A DNA stretch of 64,000 nucleotides from Actinoplanes sp. L3-i22 (GCF_019704555.1 NZ_AP024745.1:3790501-3854500), one strand, 5' to 3'. Shown: positions 51,138-59,914, numbered from the stretch's first letter. Notes: a model not told the origin generated them from the letters alone. Translations and numbers: made by a program.

Positions 51138-52109
51138 ATGCATCGTCGAAGCGGCCTGGCCGCGCTAGCGGTCGCCGTCGTTCTGTGGGCGACGTTCGCC
51201 CTGACCATCCGCGGGATCGGCGGCTCCGGCCTGACCCCGGTCGACGCCGCCGTCCTGCGCTTCAGCACGCCCGCGCTGCTGCTGGCGCCGTGGCTGCCCC
51301 GGGCGTTCCGGGCGGTGCGCCGGGAGCGGGCCGGCACGATCCTGGCGATCAGTCTCGCCGGGCTGCCGCACTTCCTGCTCTCCGCGTTCGGCGGGAGCCT
51401 GACCTCGGCGGCGCTGGTCGGGCTGCTGCTGCCCGGCTCGGTGCCGCTGTTCGTCGCGGTGATCCTGGCCGTGCGGGGCGGCGACCGGCCGACCGGCCGG
51501 CGGTTGCTCGCGCTGGTGGCGATCACCCTCGGGGTCGCGGCGACCGCGGTGCTGACCAGGTCGGCGGGGACCGTCGCGGGGATCGGGATCCTGCTCGCGG
51601 CCGGGTGCGCGTGGGCGGTCTACACGATCGCGCTGCGGCACACGCGACTGGATCTGATCAGCGTGGTGCTGGTCGTGTGCGTGCCGTCCGCGCTGGCGGC
51701 GCTGGCCCTGGAGGTCAGCGGGGTGCTGCCGGCGCATCTGGGGGCGGCGCCCCGGTCGTACGTCGCAATCTTTGTGGTTTTGCAGGGAATCGGCACCGGG
51801 ATCTTTTCCACGTTCAGCTACGTCTACGCGGTCCGCTGCCTGGGCAGCGGCATCCCGGCGGTGACCGGCGCGCTGAGCCCCGTGCTGACCACGCTGCTGG
51901 CCGTGCCGATCTTCGGCGAGCCGGTCACCGCCGGGATCCTTGTCGCGTTGACGCTGGTCACCGGCGGTGTCGTCACCTACAACCGGGCATCGGCCCGGGC
52001 CGCAGAGCGAGCCTCGGCCCGGGCGTCAGTGCGGGCCTCAGTGCGGGCTGACGCGGACCTCCGGCCGGGGCAGGCCGTCGAACCAGGAGGCCTCCCGCAG
52101 CGTGTCTAG
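51138..52109 (+). CDS. EamA/DMT-family exporter
   Basis: 323 residues from ATG at 51138 with ten helices and two EamA repeats, such as VVLWATFALTIRGIG near the start and SPVLTTLLAVPIFGEPVTAG at the end of repeat two. It is likely an amino-acid or metabolite exporter controlled by the divergent Lrp regulator. The C-terminal 50 residues are a cytoplasmic tail of RASARASVRASVRAD-type repeats that overlap the 3' end of the convergent def gene by 72 bases; the tail may be a recent extension. Confidence 0.88.
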   Translation: MHRRSGLAALAVAVVLWATFALTIRGIGGSGLTPVDAAVLRFSTPALLLAPWLPRAFRAVRRERAGTILAISLAGLPHFLLSAFGGSLTSAALVGLLLPGSVPLFVAVILAVRGGDRPTGRRLLALVAITLGVAATAVLTRSAGTVAGIGILLAAGCAWAVYTIALRHTRLDLISVVLVVCVPSALAALALEVSGVLPAHLGAAPRSYVAIFVVLQGIGTGIFSTFSYVYAVRCLGSGIPAVTGALSPVLTTLLAVPIFGEPVTAGILVALTLVTGGVVTYNRASARAAERASARASVRASVRADADLRPGQAVEPGGLPQRV

Positions 52110-52583
52110 CAGGCGCTGCCGGCCCGCCTCGTCCTGCCGGTCGATGAACAGGATGCCGTCCAGGTGGTCGGTCTCGTGCTGCATGCAGCGGGACAGGATG
52201 CCGTCGCCGACCACCTGGACCGGGTCGCCCTTCTTCGTGTAGCCCTTGGCCAGCACGTTTGTCCGGCGGCGGGTGTCCAGGTAGATGCCGGGGATGGACA
52301 GGCAGCCCTCCGGGCCGGACTGCTCCGCCTCGTCCGGGAACTCCAGCACCGGGTTGACCAGATGATCCAGCCGCAGGTCGTTGCCGGGCAGCTCCGGGCT
52401 GATCGCGAAGACCCGCAGGCCGACCCCGATCTGCGGCGCGGCCAGGCCGGCGCCGCCCGACCGGGTCAGGGTCTCGGTCAGATCCTGGACCAGCCTGTCC
52501 AACTCGGCGTCGAAATCGATCACCGGGGCCGCGACCTGGCGCAACACCGGGTCACCGACCTTCCGGATGGGAACTACGGTCAC
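52038..52583 (-). CDS. def: Peptide deformylase
   Basis: About 181 residues. All three motifs are intact: GAGLAAPQIG (motif 1), EGCLSIPG with the metal-binding Cys (motif 2) and QHETDHLDGILF with the HExxH (motif 3). It removes the N-formyl group from nascent proteins. I chose GTG at 52583 (VTVVPIRKVG), which places the conserved GDPVLR at the usual position. Its isolation from fmt and priA suggests a second copy in the genome. Confidence 0.95.
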   Translation of the reverse strand: MTVVPIRKVGDPVLRQVAAPVIDFDAELDRLVQDLTETLTRSGGAGLAAPQIGVGLRVFAISPELPGNDLRLDHLVNPVLEFPDEAEQSGPEGCLSIPGIYLDTRRRTNVLAKGYTKKGDPVQVVGDGILSRCMQHETDHLDGILFIDRQDEAGRQRLLDTLREASWFDGLPRPEVRVSPH

Positions 52584-52742
52584 AGCGGGCCTCCAGGAAT
52601 CACCGTCGATGGTTCCACTATTTCGTACGCCCTCCGATGGTCCCGCGACCAGTCGGCGCCGTTCTCTTCGTGGCACGTCCTTTGCTGAACCGGTCCCGGC
52701 GGGCAGGCGTAGTCGCAGAGGACAGGGGAGAGGTGAGCGTCG

Positions 52743-53606
52743 ATGTTGGTATATGCGTGGCGTGTCCTGATCGTGCTGGCCGGGGTCGCGGGGCTGTATG
52801 CGGGTGACTACGGGGTCGTCGCCTACACGACCCAGAGCGCGCTCATCGCGGTCGGTTACTACCTTGCGGTTCTCTATCTGATGGGCCATCGGCGTACGAC
52901 CGAGGCGGCCGCTCCGAGGCTACGCGCCGCGGTGCTGTCCTGGCTGCTGCTCAGCGGCCTGGTCCTGCACTTCGTGCTGGCCGGCGGGGCGAACCCGCTG
53001 CCCGGCCTGACCGGGCCGGACCCGATCGCCGACTGGTCGTCGTTCCTGCTGCACTACGTGCTCCCGGCGATGGTGCTGGTGGACTGGCTGCTCTTCCGGC
53101 CGTACGGCGTGACGCGGTGGGGCGATGTGCTCCTGTGGATGCTGTATCCGCTGGGGTATGCCGGGATCGCGCTGGGGCGAGGGCAGCTCGGGTTCCCGTA
53201 TCCGTATACGTTCCTCAACCCGGAGCGTCTGGGGTGGCCCGGCGTCGGGATGTGGATCGGGGGCCTGGCTGCGGGATTCGGGGTGCTCGGGACCCTGCTG
53301 ATCGGGCTGGACCGGCTGCGGCGCCCGCGGGTCCGGCCCGCCCCGCCGGTCACGAACCCGAACTGGCCCGACCCGCCGACCCCGCCGGTCACCGACTTCG
53401 GCGCCCTCGGGGCCCCGCCCGCGCCCGCGTCCGCGCTTGGTCCCGCGCTTGGTCCGGCGGCGCCGGTCTGGTCCGAGACCACCCGGCCCACCCTGTTCAA
53501 CCCGGCGCCGTCGGCCTGGCCCCCGCCTCCTCCGCCGTCGCCGTCGGCCTGGTCGCCGTCGCCGGAGCGGCCGCCCGGGGTCTGGCAGCCCCGCCGGCCG
53601 GCCTGA
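52743..53606 (+). CDS. Pr6Pr-family membrane protein
   Basis: 287 residues. Six helices in the first 190 residues with family patterns LTGPDPIADWSSFLLHYVLP, DWLLFRPYG and YPYTFLNPERLGWPGVGMW. The C-terminal 90 residues are a proline-rich cytoplasmic tail (SAWPPPPPPSPSAW). The function is unknown. ATG at 52743; upstream is the divergent def promoter. Confidence 0.85.
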   Translation: MLVYAWRVLIVLAGVAGLYAGDYGVVAYTTQSALIAVGYYLAVLYLMGHRRTTEAAAPRLRAAVLSWLLLSGLVLHFVLAGGANPLPGLTGPDPIADWSSFLLHYVLPAMVLVDWLLFRPYGVTRWGDVLLWMLYPLGYAGIALGRGQLGFPYPYTFLNPERLGWPGVGMWIGGLAAGFGVLGTLLIGLDRLRRPRVRPAPPVTNPNWPDPPTPPVTDFGALGAPPAPASALGPALGPAAPVWSETTRPTLFNPAPSAWPPPPPPSPSAWSPSPERPPGVWQPRRPA

Positions 53607-53717
53607 GCGTCCAGCCGGCGACGTCGCCCTGACCGTGCCCGTTGCTGCCGGCGGCCACGACCCGGCCGGCCGCAGTGACGCCGACGGTGTGGTGGCTGCC
53701 CGCGGCCGGTGCCTGAG

Positions 53718-54438
53718 CTACCGGAGCGGGTCGGGGATGGTCGCCGCCAGGAAGCTGGAGCCGGACAACAGCTCTTCGGTCAGGGGAACACCGGTGAGCC
53801 TTTCGGTGAGCACCAGCGCGGCCTCGTTGTAGTCCCGGCGGGACGAGTCGGCCCAGCCCAGCCCGGCCATTTCGGCGCGGATCCGGTCCGGGGCGGATCC
53901 GGACATCGGCTCCGGGACGGCGGGCTCGAAGTCGGCGACGATGACGCCGTCGTCGGCCAGCACGAAGCGGCCGTCGTCCTCGACGTTCCGATAGTTCGCG
54001 ACCAGGCGCGTGCCGGCCGACAGCCTTCGCAGGAGGTCGTCGTCGATGGCCGTGACCCCGTTGTACTCGACCATCAGACTCCAGTGGCCGGTGTCGGTGA
54101 TGGCCAGCATCGCGTCGTCGTCACCCGGCCCGGGCACCGAATCCCAGGGATGGATGCCCTTGTCATGGGCCGCCATCCGGTCGGCGAGCTCGGCGGGAGT
54201 GACGGCGCGCAGCCAGGCAATACCCCATGCCGGTGAATCCGGGATCCCCGACCAGCCACGCGTAGTCCGCCGGCACCGCCGCGGCGCCCCGCGGCGGCCA
54301 GGGCGTGAACGAAGCCGCCGCGACCGCAGGTTCTGCCGGATCTACCGGCGACGGCGAGGACCCGGCCGGTGGGGGCGTTTTGGTGCAGCCGGCGACAGGC
54401 AGCCCGGCGAGGATGGCCAGCAGACTGCGTCTGCGCAT
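53718..54438 (-). pseudogene. DUF6461-like lipoprotein broken by a 5-bp deletion
   Basis: ATG at 54438 starts MRRRSLLAILAGLPVAGCTK, a clear lipoprotein signal. The frame continues through DYAWLVGDPGFTGMGYCLA and then goes out of frame. The neighbouring frame reads WLRAVTPAELADRMAAHDKG and continues cleanly to the stop at 53718, with TDTGHWSLMVEYNGVTAI typical of DUF6461 proteins. Inserting a second copy of CTGGC (GCCAG on the plus strand at 54212-54216) restores YCLAWLRAVTPAEL exactly, so the lesion is best explained by loss of one copy of a 5-bp tandem repeat. Confidence 0.7.
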
Positions 54439-55604
54439 GTTGACCAGTAAAGCAGCCCCACCGATTGTGACCAGCGCGACGCGAAAACCCACCGCCGGAG
54501 CCATCCGAGCTGGGCATCGGACCGGCTCCAGCGCTCCCCGAAAGCCGCCGTGCGCGGCTCACCGCAGTCTGCCGGGGAAGCGTCCACCCTGCTATCCCGG
54601 CGGCAGGCCGGGGAGGATGTGCGAATGCTCTGTGTCGCAGAGTTCGTCCCCAGGCCCCGTACCGACCGGATGCATACAAGAACTGCTGCGTCGGCCAATT
54701 GGCCCCGGACCGCAGCTTGCCGATCAGGTCGATGACGGCGGCCGGACCGCATTCGCGCTAACCCACCTGCTGACCAGGTCTCCCGCCTGAAGACATCGCC
54801 GACTGGTGCCGCATGCCGTAGCAGTATGCCGGTCCTCGCACATGACCAGTCACGCTTGCTCGTAGGTAGATTGCAGCGATTTCGGTCGAGGCCGGTTGCA
54901 GGTAGCAAGCATCGTCGGTGACGAGCACCGCCAGCCTTTCGCCGAACCACTGCGGTACTTTGCCGCGTGCGGGCCGGAGACGCTGATGGAATTCGCATGT
55001 AACAGCTAGTGGCTGGCGATCGTCGCGTTGATCCCGGCCGGCGACAGCGTGAGCGATCAACTGCGTCGCGCGGCTCTTTCCCGCCGCCGCCGAGGCGGCG
55101 ATAGCAGGATGCCGTGGAGCAGATCAGTACGGGTGAGTTGCTGAGGCGGGAGCCGTAGAAGCTCGCGGTACGCCGGTCGGCGTCGTCGATCAGCGGGGAT
55201 CGTCCCGGTCCGCGTAGAGGCCGGTCTGCAGCGATGTGAGGCCGTAGCACTGGGAACATACGGTGGCCGCCAACCCGGGCACCGCAGCCGCGGACGCGAC
55301 CCACCGATAGCGAGGGCCATGACAACGGCCACGGTGATCTACCGGAGTCGTCGCACGTCGAGATCGTAGTTGCCCCTGGCGAATCAATCGGTGCGGTTGG
55401 CCCGGGCAGATCCTTCGTCCGGCTCCGTGATGGACATCTGGCGGAAGAACACCAGTCATCGCCTGTGAAGCACGAGGTACCGGTCTGAGCGCTGACGGCG
55501 GCTACATGCGAGTGGACCAAGGTCGACCGTCTTGCGCGGGGGAAACGTCTCCGGGACAATGCAGCCGGCCGCAAGACCAGATTTAAGTTGGGGGTCCTGG
55601 AGTC
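54439..55604. other. 1.2-kb region without an intact gene
   Basis: Codon-position GC bias is weak and no full ORF convinces. The minus strand between 54758 and 55459 has three successive overlapping frames that look like one decayed gene (listed separately). On the plus strand a stretch at about 55318-55488 reads VEIVVAPGESIGAVGPGRSF then FVRLRDGHLAEE without a start codon. The region marks the left edge of the lower-GC island. Confidence 0.5.
54758..55459 (-). pseudogene. Probable multiply frameshifted gene remnant
   Basis: Three minus-strand frames follow each other. The first contains VPGLAATVCSQCYGLTSLQT and GLYADRDD; the second, AYRELLRLPPQQLTRTDLLH and ILLSPPRRRRERAARRS; the third, LIAHAVAGRDQRDDRQPLAV, PARGKVPQWFGERLAVLVTD and IAAIYLRASVTGHVRGPAY. 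Each segment looks coding, and they join in order only if two frameshifts are repaired. I do not recognise the family. Two or more lesions favour real decay over sequencing error. Confidence 0.4.
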
Positions 55605-55952
55605 GTGTCGACTGGCAGCAGAGATAGTGGTCGCCCATTTGCAGATCTTGAGGCGGAGTTCGAGTCGGTCTGTAATGCTGCGATCGACGCCTGCCGGCAC
55701 CTCTCTCCGCCATATCACCCTACTGTGTGGATAGGAATGATCGCGAATCTGCACGCGGCGGAGGCTGCCCGCCGTCTCGTTGTTAGCGGAGACATTCAGG
55801 CTGGCTTCGGCCGCCTTGTTGAAGCGGGGCGACCGGAACTCACCATCGAATGGGAGATCCTCAACTCAAGGTGGGATCCGCTGTTCAGCGAACAGCATCG
55901 AGAGGCTGCGCGCTGGCGGCTCCGCCAGGCAGGCGTCGAGCCGCCTCGGTAG
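55605..55952 (+). CDS. Hypothetical protein
   Basis: 115 residues from GTG at 55605. Mostly helical and acidic, with ADLEAEFESVCNAAIDACRH and WIGMIANLHAAEAARRLVVS. No transmembrane segment, signal or known motif. GC content is lower than in flanking genes, as in the next gene. It lies 165 bases upstream of the mCpol gene on the same strand; co-transcription is possible, but the intervening promoter-like sites argue for independent expression. Confidence 0.65.
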   Translation: MSTGSRDSGRPFADLEAEFESVCNAAIDACRHLSPPYHPTVWIGMIANLHAAEAARRLVVSGDIQAGFGRLVEAGRPELTIEWEILNSRWDPLFSEQHREAARWRLRQAGVEPPR

Positions 55953-56027
55953 CGCTGAAACCCGTTCGGTACCCAAAACGGCGAACCTATCACCTTATCT
56001 GCAGCCCGGCGCATGAACGGTGGCATG

Positions 56028-56066
56028 AGAATATTCTTGCGTTTAGGCATGCGCTAGAATATTTCT
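56028..56066 (+). promoter_or_regulatory. Repeated AGAATATTCT dyads upstream of the mCpol gene
   Basis: AGAATATTCT (56028-56037) is a perfect 10-base palindrome. AGAATATTTCT (56056-56066) is a near copy 28 bases further on. They lie 52-90 bases before the TTG start in an AT-rich stretch, so they are probably operator sites or promoter elements. TAGAAT at 56055-56060 could double as a -10. Confidence 0.5.
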
Positions 56067-56117
56067 GCTAACGGCTCACGTCGTAATAGCGAAATCAAAT
56101 GCCGGAAGGATGTCCCT

Positions 56118-57593
56118 TTGGCGAAGCTTCGGCCGAAGTTGTCAACGGTCGAGATCAGGGATCTCGCCTGGTGGTTCTCTGCCGCGCTTGTTGGTGGCGG
56201 CATTCCAAACATTATTGAAGGGCTCCCCAAAGGTCTTTCTATCCTCACCGCCGTAGCTTTTATAGGTGCGGCTATTCTCGTAATACAATACTTCAGAAAT
56301 CGCCGCCGAAGCGGGGTCGCGGTCTTTGTTCACCTGCCCAGCCCGGGGGATAAAGAGTTAGAAAGGCCGGCTCTTTCCCAAGTTGACAAGTGGATGCAGT
56401 CTCGGCATCGGACATGGTTTCGAACTGGTCCCATGCGAGATGATCTCGTCGGAAAGCCTGCTAGTCGAGCCGAGTGGGCGTTGAAAACTATGCGCTTCCG
56501 GCTCGATGAGGCGGAGTTGCTTACGAACGACGACACTAGTTTATTCTTGTACTTCCTTGCTCGCAATCCGGACGCTTTTGCGCTAGGGTCACTACTTCGG
56601 AATGTTATTCCTCCGGCATCGCGCCCTGGAATTCAAGCACTTTCTTCGGTCCTAACAACAGATTTTCGGGTGCAGGTCATAGTCCATCAGGTTTCTATCT
56701 ATGATGGCACCGTAAATCTCAATGAGACGAACCTTTCTGATGTTATGTCGTCGCCGAGACCTGAACGAATATCAGATGTGATGGTCGTTGGGAGGGAGCA
56801 ACTTTCTGGTACTACGGAGCGACTGGCCCTCATCGTTTACGCGGCCTCAGATCGAAACGAGGTCGACGATCGCCAGGCTGCATTCTTTAGCGATGCGCGC
56901 CGCGCCGCCTCAGGGGCCCCTGGCACACGGTACCTGACAGAGGCAGACGATGTTTGCGACCGTACGCTTGAGGTCGTGGTCGATTGGACTGCGTTGGCAG
57001 AGGGCATGAAAGATGGGACATCTGGGCGAAGCATTGCCGCCTTGAGGGAGGCCTGGCTGCGATACTGTGTCGAGCAGTACGGTCGACAAGAAGTCCCTGT
57101 TCGACTTTTCCTGAACGGATCGTCGCTCGTTTCCTTCACGGCTGGCGCGTTCTTGCCTAATGGTAGTCGCCTAGTTCCACACGACAATGGAGTACCGCGA
57201 AAAACGCAGCCTTCTTCAGGCTTGCAAGCGTCAGTCATGGCGATTTTGGATGGCGATAATGTAGGCCAGGCGATCGAGAACCGAATGCTTCAAAACGATA
57301 CTAACGGTGTGCTCGACGCAAGTGCGGCGGTAGGTGACGCGCTGGAGTTACTCAGTCGGCGCCTGTCAGCCGTCTCTGGCGTTAAACAACTTTCTTTCGG
57401 CGGCGACAGTGCGCTATTTGAGATCGATGGGAATGCTGTCGAAATTTTCCTTCGTGAACTGGAAATTTCACGGACGTGCATTGACTTTCACTTCTCGTGC
57501 GGGTATGGACCGGATATTCGGAGTGCCTTCATTGCGTTAAGGTCCGCCAAAACTTCCGGAAAGAACGTAACCAAGTCTTATCGGTCCCTGTGA
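56118..57593 (+). CDS. 2TM-CARF/SAVED-like-mCpol fusion protein, probable cyclic-nucleotide anti-phage system
   Basis: 491 residues from TTG at 56118; AGGA at 56107-56110 is 7 bases upstream. Two helices (about 16-35 and 40-59) and a basic turn RNRRRS come first. The middle (about 66-360) looks like two CARF-like halves; the second resembles SAVED sensors (LALIVYAASDRNEVDD, then VPVRLFLNGSSLVSFTAGAF). The C-terminus (371-488) is a minimal CRISPR polymerase palm: Asp378 and Asp380 in MAILDGDNVGQAIE, GGD at 428-430 in SFGGDSALFEID, and the closing block SAFIALRSAKTSGKN. Known mCpol systems pair a separate cyclase with a two-helix membrane effector; here both seem joined. GC is much lower than in neighbours, pointing to acquisition. 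Function is inferred. Confidence 0.8.
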   Translation: MAKLRPKLSTVEIRDLAWWFSAALVGGGIPNIIEGLPKGLSILTAVAFIGAAILVIQYFRNRRRSGVAVFVHLPSPGDKELERPALSQVDKWMQSRHRTWFRTGPMRDDLVGKPASRAEWALKTMRFRLDEAELLTNDDTSLFLYFLARNPDAFALGSLLRNVIPPASRPGIQALSSVLTTDFRVQVIVHQVSIYDGTVNLNETNLSDVMSSPRPERISDVMVVGREQLSGTTERLALIVYAASDRNEVDDRQAAFFSDARRAASGAPGTRYLTEADDVCDRTLEVVVDWTALAEGMKDGTSGRSIAALREAWLRYCVEQYGRQEVPVRLFLNGSSLVSFTAGAFLPNGSRLVPHDNGVPRKTQPSSGLQASVMAILDGDNVGQAIENRMLQNDTNGVLDASAAVGDALELLSRRLSAVSGVKQLSFGGDSALFEIDGNAVEIFLRELEISRTCIDFHFSCGYGPDIRSAFIALRSAKTSGKNVTKSYRSL

Positions 57594-57652
57594 CTAGAAT
57601 AAACTAAGTGCGGCAATTCTTTACTCATCGAATTCTCGGTGAGGGGTCAGCA

Positions 57653-57686
57653 ATCTCCACCGGCAGTTGAGCCTGCCGGTGGAGAT
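57653..57686 (+). terminator. Perfect 14-bp hairpin after the mCpol gene
   Basis: ATCTCCACCGGCAG and CTGCCGGTGGAGAT pair perfectly around a TTGAGC loop, 60 bases after the stop. No U-tract. It probably ends the mCpol transcript and insulates it from the minus-strand gene beyond. Confidence 0.8.
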
Positions 57687-57873
57687 GTGCGTGGTAGCTG
57701 GCTGGCACATGAGATTGATGGGTCGTCCCGCTGGAGAGCGGTCGGTTCAGGCCGGGCCGTCAGAGTTGGGGTAATGGCCTTCAGACGCAGAACAAAGTCG
57801 TCGAGTAGGGGCTCTGGCGCCGGATGGTTGCTGCCGCCCGTTCTCTGTCCGAGGTGCTCACGGGCGAGTGCGG

Positions 57874-58371
57874 CTAATGCACTGGTGAGGGGGTGCGTGC
57901 GGTGATGGCGACGCACGCGACCGGCATCGGTCCGTCGCTCGACGGCGATGGTCGCATCGTCAGGATCTGGATGCCGGCGTCGGCGATCTCGATTCCGGCC
58001 TCCAGTTCGATCAACCGGTGACCGGCGTGCGCCAGCAGTGGGCGTAGGTCCTCGATCGTCAGCGGATAGGCGGGGATCGGGTTGATTCCGTCCAGCAGAA
58101 CGTCGCCCCCGAAGGTCACGAAGATGCGGTTGGCCCGGAGGTCGGGGCCGTACTGGACCACCAGACGGCCCTCGAAGAATTGGTCCTCCGCCGATTCTCG
58201 GGAGCCGGCCGTGTGCAGCCAACTGAGGCCATCGTTCAGCTGGCGCCGGACCTCGTCGCGGTCCTGTCCCAGCATGATCGAACCGACGCCTGTTCCTGGG
58301 GTGACGAGGTACGCCGAGGTCGTCGGCCTCGCGTCCGCACCGGCCGGAAAGGAGCTCATCTCGCCACGCAT
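57874..58371 (-). CDS. Hypothetical protein
   Basis: 165 residues from ATG at 58371 (alternative ATG at 58359). The body reads GTGVGSIMLGQDRDEVRRQL, VQYGPDLRANRIFVTFGGDV and LTIEDLRPLLAHAGHRLIEL, a mixed alpha/beta soluble protein that looks like a small stand-alone domain. No catalytic motif seen. Convergent with the mCpol gene and back to normal high GC, so it marks the right edge of the island. Confidence 0.7.
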   Translation of the reverse strand: MRGEMSSFPAGADARPTTSAYLVTPGTGVGSIMLGQDRDEVRRQLNDGLSWLHTAGSRESAEDQFFEGRLVVQYGPDLRANRIFVTFGGDVLLDGINPIPAYPLTIEDLRPLLAHAGHRLIELEAGIEIADAGIQILTMRPSPSSDGPMPVACVAITARTPSPVH

Positions 58372-58563
58372 CTCATGTCCCGGCCCAACCGCCGTGACGG
58401 CCTGGACCTCGGCATTCGACCCTGCTCATCGGCTGGTCAGAACGTCGGCGAGAGGATCTTGCTCCCGGAGAGCGGCATGTGCGTCCCGGGATGACAGATG
58501 TCATCGACGGGGCGTGACGATCAGCCTCGGGGGACAGCGATGGTCGTCCATAGTGTCGTGGGT

Positions 58564-58935
58564 ATGGATCACACGGATTCGCCGGCGTTCAGTGGCCGGG
58601 ACGGGGCAGCCTGGTACGTCTCACTCTTCGGTGGGCTCAAGCGCCGCGGCGGCTGGAAGATGCCGCGTGACATGCGGTTCGTGGGCACGGTCGGCGGGCT
58701 CAACCTGGACCTCAGCGGGGCCGGCCTGGTGCCCGGGGAGCCGTACTGGATCACCAAGTTCAGCCTGGTCGGTGGGGTGTCGTTGCAGGTCCCGGCCGGG
58801 GTGAGCGTGGTGCCCGAGGGGTTCCGGATCTTCGGCCCGGTGCGGAACGCGGCGCCGGTCACCGGTGGGGACGAGATCGTCGTGAAGGTGCGGGCGTTCG
58901 GGCTGGTCGGCGGCATTCACGTGGAGCGCGTCTGA
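58564..58935 (+). CDS. LiaF-like beta-helix domain protein
   Basis: 123 residues from ATG at 58564 (upstream in-frame starts at 58498 and 58540 are possible). The repeated pattern SLFGGLKRRGGWKMPRDMRF, TVGGLNLDLSGAGLVPGE and SLVGGVSLQVPAGVSVVPEG is that of the cell-wall-active antibiotic response (LiaF C-terminal) beta-helix, without the usual membrane helices. In other bacteria this domain senses envelope stress; alone its role is unknown. Confidence 0.75.
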   Translation: MDHTDSPAFSGRDGAAWYVSLFGGLKRRGGWKMPRDMRFVGTVGGLNLDLSGAGLVPGEPYWITKFSLVGGVSLQVPAGVSVVPEGFRIFGPVRNAAPVTGGDEIVVKVRAFGLVGGIHVERV

Positions 58936-58978
58936 TCGGCAAGTGTGCGCTTCCGGTGGGCCGGGTATCGGCGCACTC

Positions 58979-59914
58979 GTGGACAACAGCGCGGGCGACG
59001 GCCGTACCGAAGAAGAAGGTAATAAGGAAAAAGGCAGCGCCTGGACGGTGATCGTGGCGGTGTCCGCCAACCTGGCCATCGCGATCGCGAAGATCGTCGC
59101 CGGGTTCCTGACCGGGTCCGCGTCGATGTGGGCGGAGGCCGCGCACTCGGTCGCGGACACCGGCAACGAGGTGTTGTTGCTGGTCGGCCTGCGGAAGTCG
59201 CGGAAGGGGCCGGATGCGCGGCATCCCTTCGGGTACGGGCAGGAGCGGTACTTCTGGACGTTCCTGGCCGCGCTGGGCATCTTCCTGGTCGGCGGCGTGC
59301 TGTCGATCGGCGAGGGGGTGCGCAGCCTGATGAACCCGGAGCCGGTCGAGTCGCTCTGGGTCGGTGTCGGTGTGCTCGTGGTGGCCGCCGGGTTCGAGAG
59401 CTACTCCTGGTACACCGCGCACAAGCAGCTGCGCGAGGAGGCCCGCGAGCAGGACCGGTCGATGCGGCATCACCTGCGGCACTCCTCGGATCCGAGCGCG
59501 ACCACCGTCTTCCTGGAGGACACCGCGGCCCTGATCGGCCTGGCGGTGGCGCTGGCCGCGCTGGTCCTGCACGCGGTGACCGGGTGGGCCGGTTGGGACG
59601 CGGTCGGCAGCATGACGATCGGCCTGCTGCTGATCGGGGTCGCGTTCCTGCTGGCCCGACGGTCGAAGGGGCTGCTGCTGGACGAGTCGGCGCCGGCCGA
59701 CGTGCTCGATCCGATCCGCGAGCGGGTCGCGGCCGAGGACTGGGTGGCCGAGATCCGGGATCTGCACGCGGTCTGGGTCGGGCCGTCGCAGCTGCTGGTC
59801 AACCTGCGGGTGACGCCGACCGGCGAGCGGGATCTGGTGAGCCGGGTGACGGGCTTGCGGCATGCTCTTCTGGATGACGAGTCGATCACCCAGGTGACGG
59901 TCACTCTGGAGTGA
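58979..59914 (+). CDS. Cation diffusion facilitator (CDF) family metal exporter
   Basis: About 311 residues from GTG at 58979 (an alternative GTG at 58943 adds 12). Six helices. Helix 2 has SMWAEAAHSVADTGNEVLLL with the HxxxD metal-site pair, and helix 5 has TVFLEDTAALIGLAVALAAL with ED. The DARHPFGYGQERYFW loop is a CDF signature. The C-terminal domain (about 225-311) has a ferredoxin-like fold with VAEIRDLHAVWVGPSQLLV. It exports Zn2+, Fe2+ or similar ions by proton antiport. No metalloregulator is adjacent. Confidence 0.92.
   Translation: MDNSAGDGRTEEEGNKEKGSAWTVIVAVSANLAIAIAKIVAGFLTGSASMWAEAAHSVADTGNEVLLLVGLRKSRKGPDARHPFGYGQERYFWTFLAALGIFLVGGVLSIGEGVRSLMNPEPVESLWVGVGVLVVAAGFESYSWYTAHKQLREEAREQDRSMRHHLRHSSDPSATTVFLEDTAALIGLAVALAALVLHAVTGWAGWDAVGSMTIGLLLIGVAFLLARRSKGLLLDESAPADVLDPIRERVAAEDWVAEIRDLHAVWVGPSQLLVNLRVTPTGERDLVSRVTGLRHALLDDESITQVTVTLE

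Noticed and set aside
57647..57873. Minus-strand frame continuing beyond the hypothetical protein at 57874
   Set aside because: It is a different frame from the real gene, runs through the hairpin terminator and has no start of its own.
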